Source: Tritrichomonas foetus
Lineage: Eukaryota > Parabasalia > Tritrichomonadida > Tritrichomonadidae
Assembly (NCBI GenBank): GCA_001839685.1
Contig: MLAK01000886.1
Span: 1 to 51,306 of the forward strand
Direction of reading: 5' to 3'
Length of the DNA stretch: 51,306 bases
In this document: in pieces, positions 1-9,354 of the stretch
Layout: each line of letters opens with the position of its first letter
How positions within the stretch are numbered: the first letter of the stretch is position 1
Translations under genes and position numbers: made by a program
The notes under the pieces: generated by a model
What the model was told of the DNA's origin: nothing
The model's input: only the letters and a program-made list of their open reading frames with translations
The model's database searches: none

Positions 1-884
1 TTTTTTCACTTCACTGAAATTTTTTATTTTTCTTCACTCCGATCCCTTTTTTTCGATTCTTTAACATATTTAATTCATTCATTGTCCCAATTTTTTCCCT
101 TCTCAAACTATTTCATCCTTTTAATTTCACTTCATGCTGACATATTCAAAAATATATCGAGCTCACAAAATAAATAATTTAAAAAACTCTCAATTATATT
201 TGTCNAATTCGACACTTTCATTCAAAATTTTCGACAAAAAATATTTTTCAGATCAATTTCATCGTTTTCTCCACTTTTTATTAACTTTATTTCTTCTTCA
301 TATCACTTTTCGACAGAATTTAATATACCGAATAATTTGATTATAAAATATGATTATCAATTTTTTTCAATCGTTAAAGATTCCAAGTATAAATATATAT
401 AAAAAACATTTGGACTGATTTCTTAAGTTCTACAATCTCATCTTCAACCTCTCAAATCTATTACCTATTTCATAATGATTTTATGTTTTCTATAACTTCT
501 GATTATTGCTCACAATTCATTATTCGTGCTTTTATTTCATCTTTTTCGTGATTCATTCATATTTTATGTTGTTTACACAAGGGTTAAAAAATTGAGACAA
601 ACAAGTGACCTCAAAGTGGCACAAGTTTATTTGAATTTACATATTTTCGAAAAATGCCAAAATTAAAGTAGGCACTTGACCGTGAACACTTTTCGTTAAT
701 TTGACTTTTTATTTGACCTTAGATGTTCACGATGAAAATGGTGATAATCTATGGCATTTTTGTTTTATCTGAATGAAAATGAAAATTTCGTCCTCAATCG
801 GCCAATTAAAGTCGAAGTTTGATTGAAATTTCAATATTTATTCAATTTTTTCAGTTGACGGCATAATTATATTTTTTTCTTGGC
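1..884. other. Intergenic region, no convincing gene
   Basis: AT-rich leader before the first gene, with an ambiguous base at 204. The only open frame of note (134-340) is low-complexity, contains the N and resembles no family. The interval holds a nested inverted repeat at 650-761: AAAAATGCCA at 650-659 pairs with TGGCATTTTT at 752-761, and CGTGAACA at 681-688 pairs with TGTTCACG at 724-731. A TTTGACCTTA motif lies at 712-721. The promoter of the gene at 885 must lie here, but no clear initiator is seen directly before its ATG. Confidence 0.6.
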
Positions 885-3542
885 ATGGATTCTATCCCTT
901 TCTTTCTTTCAGGCTGCCAATTTCACCCACCAGACGAAGCTAAACTCCTTTCTCCAGAATTCGTACAAGACTTTTACGGCTCATTTGCTCCGAATCCTCC
1001 TGATCAACTCAATCTAAACGTTCAATGCATGCAACAGCTGTACAGTACCGTCGACTCAATTTACTGCATTCTCGAATATATAATTCACGGAGTAACCGGC
1101 GAAACGCCCCAATTTCAACAATTCCTTCCACCCGCATTTGGATTGCTAGGCCAATTGCTTAATCATCACTACGCCGAAATTTCCAAAAATGGAGCTTTAT
1201 ATTTGTCCATCACGTCCTCACTACTGAATACCATGGAACAGCTATCCGCAGATTATTCATCATTCAAAAAACTCATGCAATGTTATTACAAATTTACTAT
1301 TTTACATCAAGTTCCAGAATATCTCTCAATTTTTGAATCAAATATAAATCGATTATTGGATTCATCAAATTTACCAAATTACACTCTTCAGCATTTTGTT
1401 ACTGCCCTTATGATCTATAAGTATGCATTTGCAATTCATAGAAATAAATATATTACAAATAACCTTTCACTAAAAATTGTTTCGTGTGTAGACAGGTTTT
1501 TCACATCAAATTCAATAAATTTAGAAAATCTAAAAATATTTTCAATTTGTACTTCTCATGCTTATCAAGATTTCTTCATTTTAATGAATGAGATGCACAA
1601 ATATGATTTTCTGGAAATCGCCATCAATGCTGCTTCTCAACTTCCTTCTTTAGAAATTGATGAAAATAGGAAACAAAAACTTGCTAAAGCCTTAATAATG
1701 TTAATAACCAATTACTTCGGTGACCATCAAATAAAATATTTGTTTCCAAATCGAGAATCAAAATTAAATAAATTAGACAGACTTATTCGCATTTCCCCAT
1801 TATATGCTCAGATAGATTATAATTTTTGTGCAGCACCGATAATATCCACGCTAGCTCTCAAAATTGACTTTTTAATCAATTCTGGCTACATTCACGATAA
1901 TTTAAATTCTTTCACTGATATTTTGTTCTTTTATTGTAAACTTTCCGATAATGATAAGGAAGATTTTGAAACAAATCCAATCATTGTTTACACATGTTAT
2001 GAATTTAACGATTCTGACAGTTTCTCAACTCGATCGCATGTGAATAAAATAATGGAAAAACTATGTAGCATTCCAGAATTCATTGATATTTCGCTGAATA
2101 AATTAGCTGCAACTGGACCAACTGAAGAATCAATGATATTTTTTGCATTGCTTTTGGAAAATCTTTATTACATAAATAAAACTGCGGTGAAAAATCTTCC
2201 ACCACAAGTTCATGATTTAGCATTGACATTTTTGGCTGTTGATCCACCTAATCCTTTTCATCTTTTAGCAAATTATTATTTATTACAAGCAGCTGTTCCC
2301 TTACTTCATTCACATGAGGAATATCAAATAGCACTTCAAAAAGCAACTAATGCAATTTCAGTTGATTGTGATAATTTTCCATCAAATTGTTTGTTGTTTA
2401 CACTTGGTTGTAAATTACTTTGTTCACTTGTTAACAAAACCGAAATTCCATTTACCAATAGTGAATTAATATCAATTGTTGCATCTAAAAAAGATTATTG
2501 CATTTCAAAAGATGCTTTAAGTTTTATATCACAAAATATATTGAACACACAGTCTATTGATACTATTTTTGATTATTTTCGGTCACTTATTGAAGGAAAT
2601 GTGCCACTTATCATCTATTTGAAAGAAAATGAAACAAATTGTTCATCACAAGAATATAAAGATGGAGTGAAAAAGCTTGGCGATTCTATTGATGTTATTT
2701 CTAACATTTTAGACATGATACCTGCTTTTATTTCTAATTATGAATCTGCTTTACTCGAATTTATTCAAAAATTCCATGTATTAAATGAAGATGAATTCAC
2801 TTTTTCCGATGAAACTGTGAATTTATTTAAAGTAATCTTTCATAAATGTGAAAATTTAAATCAATGGACTGGATTTTACCTGCATAATATTATTGGTCAT
2901 TTATCTGATGCCTTTGTTTATAGTGAATGGATTGAACCTTTTGTATCCATAATTTCAAACCAGCCGGAGCGAATAAATGATGCTATTTTGATTGATCTTT
3001 TGAAAACAGTTGAACAAACCATTATTAACAGTGATGATGATGATGACTATTTTGAGGATTTAGCTTGTTTTTGTTCATTATTTCTCAGAATTCTTCAATT
3101 TAAAAAAGTAAATCCCAAATTAATTCGCTATATGAATCAGCGTATGAATCGCTGTGTGGAATCTAAGACTCAATCATTAGCATTATATACAAATCTTTAT
3201 CTACTTCTTCATTACCTTTATTGTGGGATGCAATTAAAAGAAGAGCTCATAAATACTAGATTATTGAGTGCACTTCAAAAAGGTTTGATAGTCTCCGATA
3301 ATATGAGATATATGTTGGTTGTTGTTACAGAAATGGTAATCAAAGTTAAATACCCAAATGCTTATGCAAACATTGTCAATTTAGTTGGTTCATGTTTAAA
3401 TAATACAAATACAAAAAATCTTGATTTTCAATCTGAATATAATGGCTTTTCTACTTACTTACTTGATTCCGTTCCATTTCCAATCATAAAAATTCATCCT
3501 TTGGAAAACTTTGTCTTTGATGATTTCTCTTTCAATAATTGA
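885..3542 (+). CDS. Unknown alpha-helical protein, 885 aa
   Basis: This is a complete single-exon frame beginning with ATG at 885 and ending in TGA, with a TAAA about ten bases further on that could serve as polyadenylation signal. I do not recognise the family. The protein is leucine- and asparagine-rich and predicted almost wholly helical, with no membrane segment and no signal peptide. Runs of helices of about 15-20 residues separated by short loops resemble an importin/exportin or HEAT-type solenoid, but no diagnostic motif supports that. A short acidic DDDDDYFED stretch lies near residue 715. Its length, codon use and intact frame argue that it is a real gene. It could be a transport receptor-like or scaffold protein; that is inference only. 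Confidence 0.75.
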   Translation: MDSIPFFLSGCQFHPPDEAKLLSPEFVQDFYGSFAPNPPDQLNLNVQCMQQLYSTVDSIYCILEYIIHGVTGETPQFQQFLPPAFGLLGQLLNHHYAEISKNGALYLSITSSLLNTMEQLSADYSSFKKLMQCYYKFTILHQVPEYLSIFESNINRLLDSSNLPNYTLQHFVTALMIYKYAFAIHRNKYITNNLSLKIVSCVDRFFTSNSINLENLKIFSICTSHAYQDFFILMNEMHKYDFLEIAINAASQLPSLEIDENRKQKLAKALIMLITNYFGDHQIKYLFPNRESKLNKLDRLIRISPLYAQIDYNFCAAPIISTLALKIDFLINSGYIHDNLNSFTDILFFYCKLSDNDKEDFETNPIIVYTCYEFNDSDSFSTRSHVNKIMEKLCSIPEFIDISLNKLAATGPTEESMIFFALLLENLYYINKTAVKNLPPQVHDLALTFLAVDPPNPFHLLANYYLLQAAVPLLHSHEEYQIALQKATNAISVDCDNFPSNCLLFTLGCKLLCSLVNKTEIPFTNSELISIVASKKDYCISKDALSFISQNILNTQSIDTIFDYFRSLIEGNVPLIIYLKENETNCSSQEYKDGVKKLGDSIDVISNILDMIPAFISNYESALLEFIQKFHVLNEDEFTFSDETVNLFKVIFHKCENLNQWTGFYLHNIIGHLSDAFVYSEWIEPFVSIISNQPERINDAILIDLLKTVEQTIINSDDDDDYFEDLACFCSLFLRILQFKKVNPKLIRYMNQRMNRCVESKTQSLALYTNLYLLLHYLYCGMQLKEELINTRLLSALQKGLIVSDNMRYMLVVVTEMVIKVKYPNAYANIVNLVGSCLNNTNTKNLDFQSEYNGFSTYLLDSVPFPIIKIHPLENFVFDDFSFNN

Positions 3543-3792
3543 AATTATAAACATATTAATTAACAAATAGTATGTAATTTATGATGATTAATATTTAATA
3601 TTGATAAAACGCATTTTCTCAATTTTTACCCTTTTAAATTGTATCCAAAACCCTTATATGGCAGTTTCTAAAAGATGCGAGAAATGATTCAATGATGTAA
3701 AGTTTAAATGATATCTTTAAAATTGTAATAATATCATGAATACATCATTAGAATAACAAATAAATCATGAATAAACAATTTATTACAAAAAC

Positions 3793-4293
3793 TTATTCTA
3801 CCAATTTTACAAAATTGAAATCCAATTCAGAAACACCAATTGGCTTTTCAATATTTTCATCATACTCAAAGAAGTTTCCTCTTCCATCCCACTCAAATTC
3901 TTTTTTGCCAAACGTCTGAATTTTCCATTTGTGACATTCAATAATGTCAATTCTGCATCCTCGACAGTCCACAAGAAATAACAAATTCCACTTTGAATGA
4001 TTTTTATATTTTTCATGAATATAAGTTTCTACGTAATAGAATATCATATCTTTTTTGCAATCTGGACATGGCGCGAAATAATTGACTTTCTTATTATAAT
4101 TTTCTGGTTCATACTGCTCTTCATTGATTTTTACATCTTTAAAAACGCGTCCACAGTGAGAGCACGCTAATGTAAAATTGAAAGATGATAAATTTTCGGG
4201 CTGAAGTAAGGAAATATTTTCTGTATTTGCACGAAAGAATACTTTGTGGGTTCCTGGTGATGTTCGTGGATGTGATCTTGTTCGCTTTTCCAT
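3793..4293 (-). CDS. CZIB / DUF866 (UPF0587) CXXC zinc-binding protein
   Basis: A 166-residue protein matching the DUF866 family (human C1orf123, now CZIB), whose members are about 160 residues long and bind one zinc ion through two CXXC pairs. The pairs are visible as C44-x2-C47 and C76-x2-C79. Other family hallmarks are the N-terminal ENISLLQP segment, the DCRGCRI stretch after the second CXXC, and the C-terminal EYDEN-PIGVSEL-FVK motif. The cellular role of the family is poorly defined. The N-terminus carries an extra basic stretch of about 15 residues. The gene is divergent from CFAP91, sharing a 278-base spacer, and a 14-bp palindrome (4301-4314) sits eight bases upstream of its ATG. Confidence 0.88.
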   Translation of the reverse strand: MEKRTRSHPRTSPGTHKVFFRANTENISLLQPENLSSFNFTLACSHCGRVFKDVKINEEQYEPENYNKKVNYFAPCPDCKKDMIFYYVETYIHEKYKNHSKWNLLFLVDCRGCRIDIIECHKWKIQTFGKKEFEWDGRGNFFEYDENIEKPIGVSELDFNFVKLVE

Positions 4294-4571
4294 TTATTTT
4301 CGAAATTAATTTCGTAACTGAAATGTTATATGAAATAGATTAATAGAGAATCACTAGAAATGATAAAACTGTGTGCTTAGTAGATTTCATATTGATTATA
4401 TAAATGTATATAATATGATAATCTCGTAAATTTTACTAAAAATCATGAATATGTCGAAATATGTGTCTTCTGCTATATGCACGTTTAGAATAAATCATTT
4501 TTAAATCTTCCAGCAATTGGCCATTAAAAAGCGGTTTATTTCTCCTAAAAAAATAAAACGTTTTTTTCCTA

Positions 4572-6338
4572 ATGTCTTACGCTGTTACCAAAGCTCGGCC
4601 GTTTGATGCACATTATGACCCCTTCTACAGGGACAGCACAATGCACAATGTCCGTTCATCTGGATACCGCGTTACATTACAGAGCACCGATCCTTCAGGT
4701 TCAGATCGTCCATTATTCTTCGCAATGCCAGTCACAATGCAAGTTGACGCCACATCACCAGAAATTGTTCTAGCTCGCGCACCTCCAAAACAAGTTGCAG
4801 CACCAAAAGAAACGGTTTTCCATTCAAATGAAAAATACGATATGGCTGTACAGACACTTTTCCGTGAATCAGAAGCTCAAACAGACCCGTGGCTTCCCGA
4901 CACGACCGAAAAAACCAAGCCTAGGGCCTGGTTTGAAGAGGAGGAATTAGAGTCGTTATCTCTCGAAGAAAGACAGAAGCGACTTGTCGAGCTGGAAGTC
5001 GAACAGTGGGCCAAAAGGGATCGTTATATTGTCGAAATCCAACAACAGAGACTTAATCTTATGGTTCAAAAATTCCAAAAGCGCGAAGATGATCAAGCCG
5101 TCGTTCGTCAAAGGCGTGTCGAAAACGTCCTCAACGAGCGTGAAAGAAGGCGCCAGGAGGCAGTCGAGCGAATCGAGAAGAAGCGTCTAAAGGTTTTACG
5201 AACGTTAACTGAGCAAAGACGTCAAATGACCGCCAAAAAGCACACAAAACGCGATATTGTTACGGATTACTCTAACAAAGGTTCTACTGCTTATGCCCCG
5301 CTCAGGCGTGGCGGTCGTGCAGACGCCATGTGCTACATGAATAGGGCTGTTTATGGAAAGCGCGACATCCTCACTGACAACTCGTTACAGGCACTGAGTG
5401 ACATTGAAGCCATGTATCATAAAACAGAAGTCACTCCACTCAAAACTGAGAAGACATGGAGAAGGTCTGACCGCCAGCATCAAGCATTCCTCAAAACAGT
5501 TGAAGACTCAGTTCTTGAGAAGCGCGGTGGTGTTGAAAAGAAAGTTCAAACACTCAAAATCGCCCAAAGAATCGAAAAGCCACCTCCACGTCCAGCAACA
5601 CCAGAAGTCAGACCAGGCGTCGAAGACGACGAGAAAGAAATGGCAATCATTCTTTTACAAAGGCTTCTTCGTGGTCGTGCTCTTCAATCGGAAATGTTCA
5701 GAAGCTTGGAGAACCAAAGACAGCTCATCCGCGAACTCAGAACAGTCGAGGCACTTCGCGAAGTCGAAGAAAAGGCAGAAACAGAAGAAGAAAAGGAAGC
5801 TGCCGAGGCAGCAAGAAAACATATGCAAGAAGCAGCTACTGTCGAGGGAAGAGTCGCCGGAGAAATGCTCGCTTTCCTCAATCATCAGCTTCAAAGAAGA
5901 CTCGAGGAGAGAAGAATTGATGCGATGATGAAGCTCGCCGAAAGAGAAAGAAGGAGGAGAGAAGCAGAAGAAAGTGGAAGAAGAGAAGAAGAATTAAAGA
6001 GACAAGCTATCGAAGATGAGGCATTCAGACGCGTAATGGGAACAAATTATGAAACAGCCGAATCTTATCTTGAATCAATTATCAATTCTTCCATCGAAAA
6101 CGCTGCAACTGTTCTTGCCACAGAAATCGCTAAGAAGGATGCTGAAAAGATCACAAAATTCACATCAACAGCAGCAAACAGCCGTGGAGACGAAACAATC
6201 GTCGCAAGAGATTTGGTCGCTGCTTTCCTCTTCCCAGAAGTCGAAAAGGAAACAATTAGGAAGCAACTCAGAATCGAACAGAAGAAGTTCAGAAGAGCTG
6301 CTGAAAACACTGTGAAGAATATCGAATCCAAGGCATGA
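4572..6338 (+). CDS. CFAP91: CFAP91 (MAATS1/AAT1) axonemal radial-spoke-associated protein
   Basis: CFAP91 is a component of the calmodulin- and spoke-associated complex at the base of radial spokes in motile axonemes; the Chlamydomonas orthologue is FAP91. The 588-residue product is shorter than the human protein (about 767) but collinear over the conserved core. Seen are the paired VQTLF/AQTDPW segments near residues 95-110, the YSNKGSTAYAPLRRGG block, the very conserved MAIILLQRLLRGR segment near 360-372 that looks like an IQ-type calmodulin-binding helix, and the C-terminal MKLAERERRRREAEESGRR and SYLESII blocks. Most of the protein is charged coiled coil. The gene implies a motile 9+2 flagellum. 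The TGA stop is followed within a few bases by TAAA. No initiator motif is obvious upstream. Confidence 0.93.
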   Translation: MSYAVTKARPFDAHYDPFYRDSTMHNVRSSGYRVTLQSTDPSGSDRPLFFAMPVTMQVDATSPEIVLARAPPKQVAAPKETVFHSNEKYDMAVQTLFRESEAQTDPWLPDTTEKTKPRAWFEEEELESLSLEERQKRLVELEVEQWAKRDRYIVEIQQQRLNLMVQKFQKREDDQAVVRQRRVENVLNERERRRQEAVERIEKKRLKVLRTLTEQRRQMTAKKHTKRDIVTDYSNKGSTAYAPLRRGGRADAMCYMNRAVYGKRDILTDNSLQALSDIEAMYHKTEVTPLKTEKTWRRSDRQHQAFLKTVEDSVLEKRGGVEKKVQTLKIAQRIEKPPPRPATPEVRPGVEDDEKEMAIILLQRLLRGRALQSEMFRSLENQRQLIRELRTVEALREVEEKAETEEEKEAAEAARKHMQEAATVEGRVAGEMLAFLNHQLQRRLEERRIDAMMKLAERERRRREAEESGRREEELKRQAIEDEAFRRVMGTNYETAESYLESIINSSIENAATVLATEIAKKDAEKITKFTSTAANSRGDETIVARDLVAAFLFPEVEKETIRKQLRIEQKKFRRAAENTVKNIESKA

Positions 6339-6702
6339 AAGTAAAGGTTTAAATGTTTCTACAAATGTCATCATAATATTTTCACTTTTTACTTTTGATT
6401 TCAATTTTTACTTTTTTGATTTTCTTATATCTTTAGATTTTATCTTTAAGTATGTGAGGATTAGATGATTATGCGGTATCGGGTTCTATTAAGTTTGTAG
6501 GAGTGGTGTTATGAAGCACGTTTATGGGATAGTCTGGTATTGAAAGCAGGAAAATGTTGACGGCGGGGTTTCATTTCAATTTTTCAGAGTATATTTGGTC
6601 TTGATATCAAGATCACAGACAAACTCATTCAAATAATTAAATAAATTGATTCAAATTTTCTCATCCTTTTCAATTTTCAAATGATTCACTTTTCAATTTT
6701 TT
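6339..6702. other. Intergenic region with a G-rich stretch
   Basis: The interval separates two plus-strand genes. Positions 6454-6572 are about 42 percent G+C by hand count and strongly biased to G over C on the plus strand, unlike the AT-rich flanks. No open frame or known RNA fold was recognised in it. A 14-bp palindrome TCTTGATATCAAGA lies at 6599-6612. The promoter of the next gene is at its right edge. Confidence 0.5.
6686..6696 (+). promoter_or_regulatory. Trichomonad initiator (Inr)-like element of the TRMT2 gene
   Basis: The sequence TCACTTTTCAA lies just before the ATG at 6703. It fits the trichomonad initiator pattern (TCA followed by a pyrimidine, with the A as transcription start). 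The predicted start at 6688 gives a 15-base leader, the very short 5' UTR usual in these organisms. It was assigned by eye from the motif; no transcript data are available. Confidence 0.6.
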
Positions 6703-8343
6703 ATGGGATCAATCTTTTCCACTCCTGTCCAACCAGAGCAACCCAAACCGCGCTCTCAACCGCCACCAAGGAAACAAATCGAACAAAGGCCTCAAAGGTC
6801 TCTCAACGATCGCAAATCTGCACCAAAGCCTCAAATCGTCATCAATAAGAAATTTGTGCCGGAAACAGTCCCCGACCCTACTCCGGATGAACATTGCGGT
6901 CTCTTTGTTGATGGCCTCAACTTCCATTGGGAGAAAGAAAAGTTTGCCAAATTTTTAACCAGCAAAGGAATTACCTTCACGCAAGCTTTCAAAAAGAAAA
7001 GCAAATGTTTCGGAACAATACATTTCGATAATAACGCCGACAGAAGTGAAGCCTACAAAATTTTAACATCGCAGCCAATCCAAAATCGCGTCATTTTCGT
7101 CGTTCCTCTCCGCAAAAAACTCGAAGTTTCTCAAAGACTATGCGACCGCTTACGAGCTCGAGCCACTTCAGATCTTGATGTTCGCGATATCGACGATAAA
7201 ATTACTCCATGGCATAATTTTACATATGAAGAGCAGCTCCAAAAGAAGTCAGAGAAGTTCACGAACATCATTTCACCAATCCTTCCGAACAACGATTTGA
7301 TTACCGTCTTTCCAGCGCCAAAAACAACCGGCTATAGAAATAAAGTTGAGCTCACAATAGGAAAAGACCTTAAAGGTGAAATTTGTGTCGGTTTTAATTT
7401 AGGTTCACGAGTTGAAGATGTTATTGCACCAGTCAAATCACTGATCAACTGTCCTCCACGAACACCTGAACTTGCCGAGAAACTTCGAAAATTCATCGTC
7501 GACAGTGGCGTTCCTGTTTTTGACCGCTGCGAAAACGTCGGTCAATGGAAATTCGTTTTAATTCGCTCAAACGAAAAAGGTGAAATTATGATGCAAGTTG
7601 TTGTTTATCAAACCGTTGGTGAAAAAGTTATCAATGATTTGAAAGAAGCCTTTCAAAATGAAGTCACTTCATTGTATTATTGTGAAACAGACGTTTTCGA
7701 AGCCTACGGAAAGAATCCGAAAATTATTCATTTGAGTGGCCCTGAACATATTGTTGAAACTCTTCGTGGTCTTCAATTTGATATTTCACCAATGTCATTT
7801 TTCCAAACCAACACTCCAGGCGCTGAACTTCTCTTCACAAAAATCGAAGAACTCGCTGAAGTCGATTCGAACACAGTTTTGATTGATGTCTGTTGTGGAA
7901 CAGGAGTAATTGGACTTTCTTTGGCAAGAAAAGTGAAAACATTGATTGGTGTTGATATTGAAGAACAGGCAATTTTCGATGCGCGCAGAAATGCAGAGAA
8001 AAATGGAATCTTAAATGCAGAATTCATCGCAGCTAAAGCTGAAGATGCTCTTCCAGAAATAATTCAACGATTTTCCGGAACAGGCTCAAAAATCATCGCA
8101 ATTTGTGATCCGCCAAGATGTGGTCTTCACAAGAAGGCTTTGATGCCTCTGAGAAACTGCCCTGGATTGAATAGACTTGTTTACATCAGTTGCAACGCAG
8201 AATCACTCGTTCAGGACGCACAAAGAGTTCTCGTCAGCAACGGAAACTTCTCCTCCAGGCCATTTGTGCCAAAGGTTTGGTTCGGAGTCGATATGTTCCC
8301 TCATACAGACAGATGCGAGATTGTGATGTTGATGGAGCGCTAA
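6703..8343 (+). CDS. tRNA (uracil-C5)-methyltransferase, TRMT2A type
   Basis: An SAM-dependent enzyme of the TrmA/TRMT2 family, which methylates C5 of uridine 54 in the tRNA T-loop. The 546 residues comprise a basic Pro/Gln-rich leader, an RRM-like domain (about 64-137), a TRAM-like/insert region and the Rossmann methyltransferase fold (about 330-546). Visible motifs are the SAM-binding DVCCGTGVIG (395-404), DPPRCG (469-474), the nucleophile C497 in YISCNAE, and the general base E539 in DRCEIVML. The RRM plus lack of an iron-sulfur cysteine cluster fits TRMT2A rather than bacterial RumA. The next methionine is near residue 296, so ATG 6703 must be the start. The N-terminus MGSIFS matches an N-myristoylation signal, unusual for this enzyme. 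The stop is TAA within TAAAT. Confidence 0.92.
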   Translation: MGSIFSTPVQPEQPKPRSQPPPRKQIEQRPQRSLNDRKSAPKPQIVINKKFVPETVPDPTPDEHCGLFVDGLNFHWEKEKFAKFLTSKGITFTQAFKKKSKCFGTIHFDNNADRSEAYKILTSQPIQNRVIFVVPLRKKLEVSQRLCDRLRARATSDLDVRDIDDKITPWHNFTYEEQLQKKSEKFTNIISPILPNNDLITVFPAPKTTGYRNKVELTIGKDLKGEICVGFNLGSRVEDVIAPVKSLINCPPRTPELAEKLRKFIVDSGVPVFDRCENVGQWKFVLIRSNEKGEIMMQVVVYQTVGEKVINDLKEAFQNEVTSLYYCETDVFEAYGKNPKIIHLSGPEHIVETLRGLQFDISPMSFFQTNTPGAELLFTKIEELAEVDSNTVLIDVCCGTGVIGLSLARKVKTLIGVDIEEQAIFDARRNAEKNGILNAEFIAAKAEDALPEIIQRFSGTGSKIIAICDPPRCGLHKKALMPLRNCPGLNRLVYISCNAESLVQDAQRVLVSNGNFSSRPFVPKVWFGVDMFPHTDRCEIVMLMER

Positions 8344-8393
8344 ATTAGAGAGAAAAACACAGAAGAAAATAATTTCGTTTCTTATAAATATAA

Positions 8394-8461
<68 letters not shown>

Positions 8462-8760
8462 TCTCCTTCGATTTTGTTTCTGATTGATTGATGTCTTTTT
8501 TCATTTGTTTCTTTTTCTGGTTAATTTGTTCAGTTTTATCCTATTAATTTCTAATCAGATTGTGCGATGTTCAAGTTCAAGTGGGAAAAAATCTAGTGAT
8601 TGGAGTTGTGATTATGATAAATAAAAGAGAAAAGTAGAATAATATTGAAAAGTATTTACATAATTATATATATATATTGTATTCCATGATTTAGTTATAA
8701 ACAAGGTATGAATCAGGTACTGGTGCTTGTCATTAATGTAATTCTCAAATAAACAATGAT
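8344..8760. other. Intergenic region between convergent genes, with poly-T tract
   Basis: This holds the 3' ends of the convergent TRMT2 and Rab genes. An uninterrupted T run of 59 bases occupies 8400-8458, and a short TA run lies near 8666-8676. No gene-like frame is seen. Confidence 0.7.
8400..8458. repeat. Poly-T homopolymer, 59 bases
   Basis: An unbroken run of T on the plus strand, 60 bases downstream of the TRMT2 stop codon. Its length is prone to sequencing and assembly error. No flanking direct repeat was seen that would mark it as the tail of a retroposed copy. Confidence 0.9.
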
Positions 8761-9354
8761 TTAACAACAAATTCCTTGTGATTGATCATTATTACCATTT
8801 ATATTAAGTAATGATTGAGGAGATCTTGATTCGCTATTGTGTCGAATTATGATTGTTGCAATATCTTGAAACATGCTTTTCACATTTTCACCTGTGCATG
8901 CTGAAGTTTTATAAAATGTGAATCCTTCTGATTTCACGTAATTTTGAACGATATCTAGATCTATTCCACCACTTTTTTGATAAAGATCAAATTTATTGCC
9001 AACAATTCCAATATGAATATAATCTGAGCAATGTGTCTGAAATTGTGATATATATGCTTTCATATCTTCGAACGATTGTGGTGATGTAAGATCAAAAACA
9101 CAAATTGCACACGCAGAGTCACGATAGTAAATAGGCCCAAGACTTCTGTACCTTTCCTGTCCTGCAGTATCCCATATCTGAAATGAAACTTCTTTGCCAT
9201 CGATAACAAACGTATGAACAATGAAAGATGCGCCGACTGTTGCTGTCGTAGTTAATTCGAATGTTCCCAAATGAAATCTGGTCAGAAGTGATGTTTTCCC
9301 AACTCTTTGTGGACCTATTAAAGCTAGTTTTAGAGAATTGTTTGATGTTTTCAT
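8761..9354 (-). CDS. Rab-family small GTPase
   Basis: A 197-residue Rab-type GTPase that would recruit effectors to membranes in vesicle traffic. Nucleotide-binding motifs are present: P-loop GPQRVGKT (14-21), switch I threonine in TVGASF (around 39), WDTAGQE (61-67, catalytic Q retained), NKFD (120-123) and TSAC (150-153). The C-terminus ends in GICC, a double-cysteine geranylgeranylation signal. The P-loop is unusual: the two residues equivalent to Ras G12 and G13 are Q and R. Trichomonads have greatly expanded Rab families; overall it resembles the Rab5/21/22 group, but I would not name an orthologue. The stop codon overlaps TAAAT. Confidence 0.93.
   Translation of the reverse strand: MKTSNNSLKLALIGPQRVGKTSLLTRFHLGTFELTTTATVGASFIVHTFVIDGKEVSFQIWDTAGQERYRSLGPIYYRDSACAICVFDLTSPQSFEDMKAYISQFQTHCSDYIHIGIVGNKFDLYQKSGGIDLDIVQNYVKSEGFTFYKTSACTGENVKSMFQDIATIIIRHNSESRSPQSLLNINGNNDQSQGICC

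Noticed and set aside
6454..6572. tRNA gene in the G-rich stretch
   Set aside because: A GGGTTCTA resembles a weak box B, but no cloverleaf or box A could be drawn.
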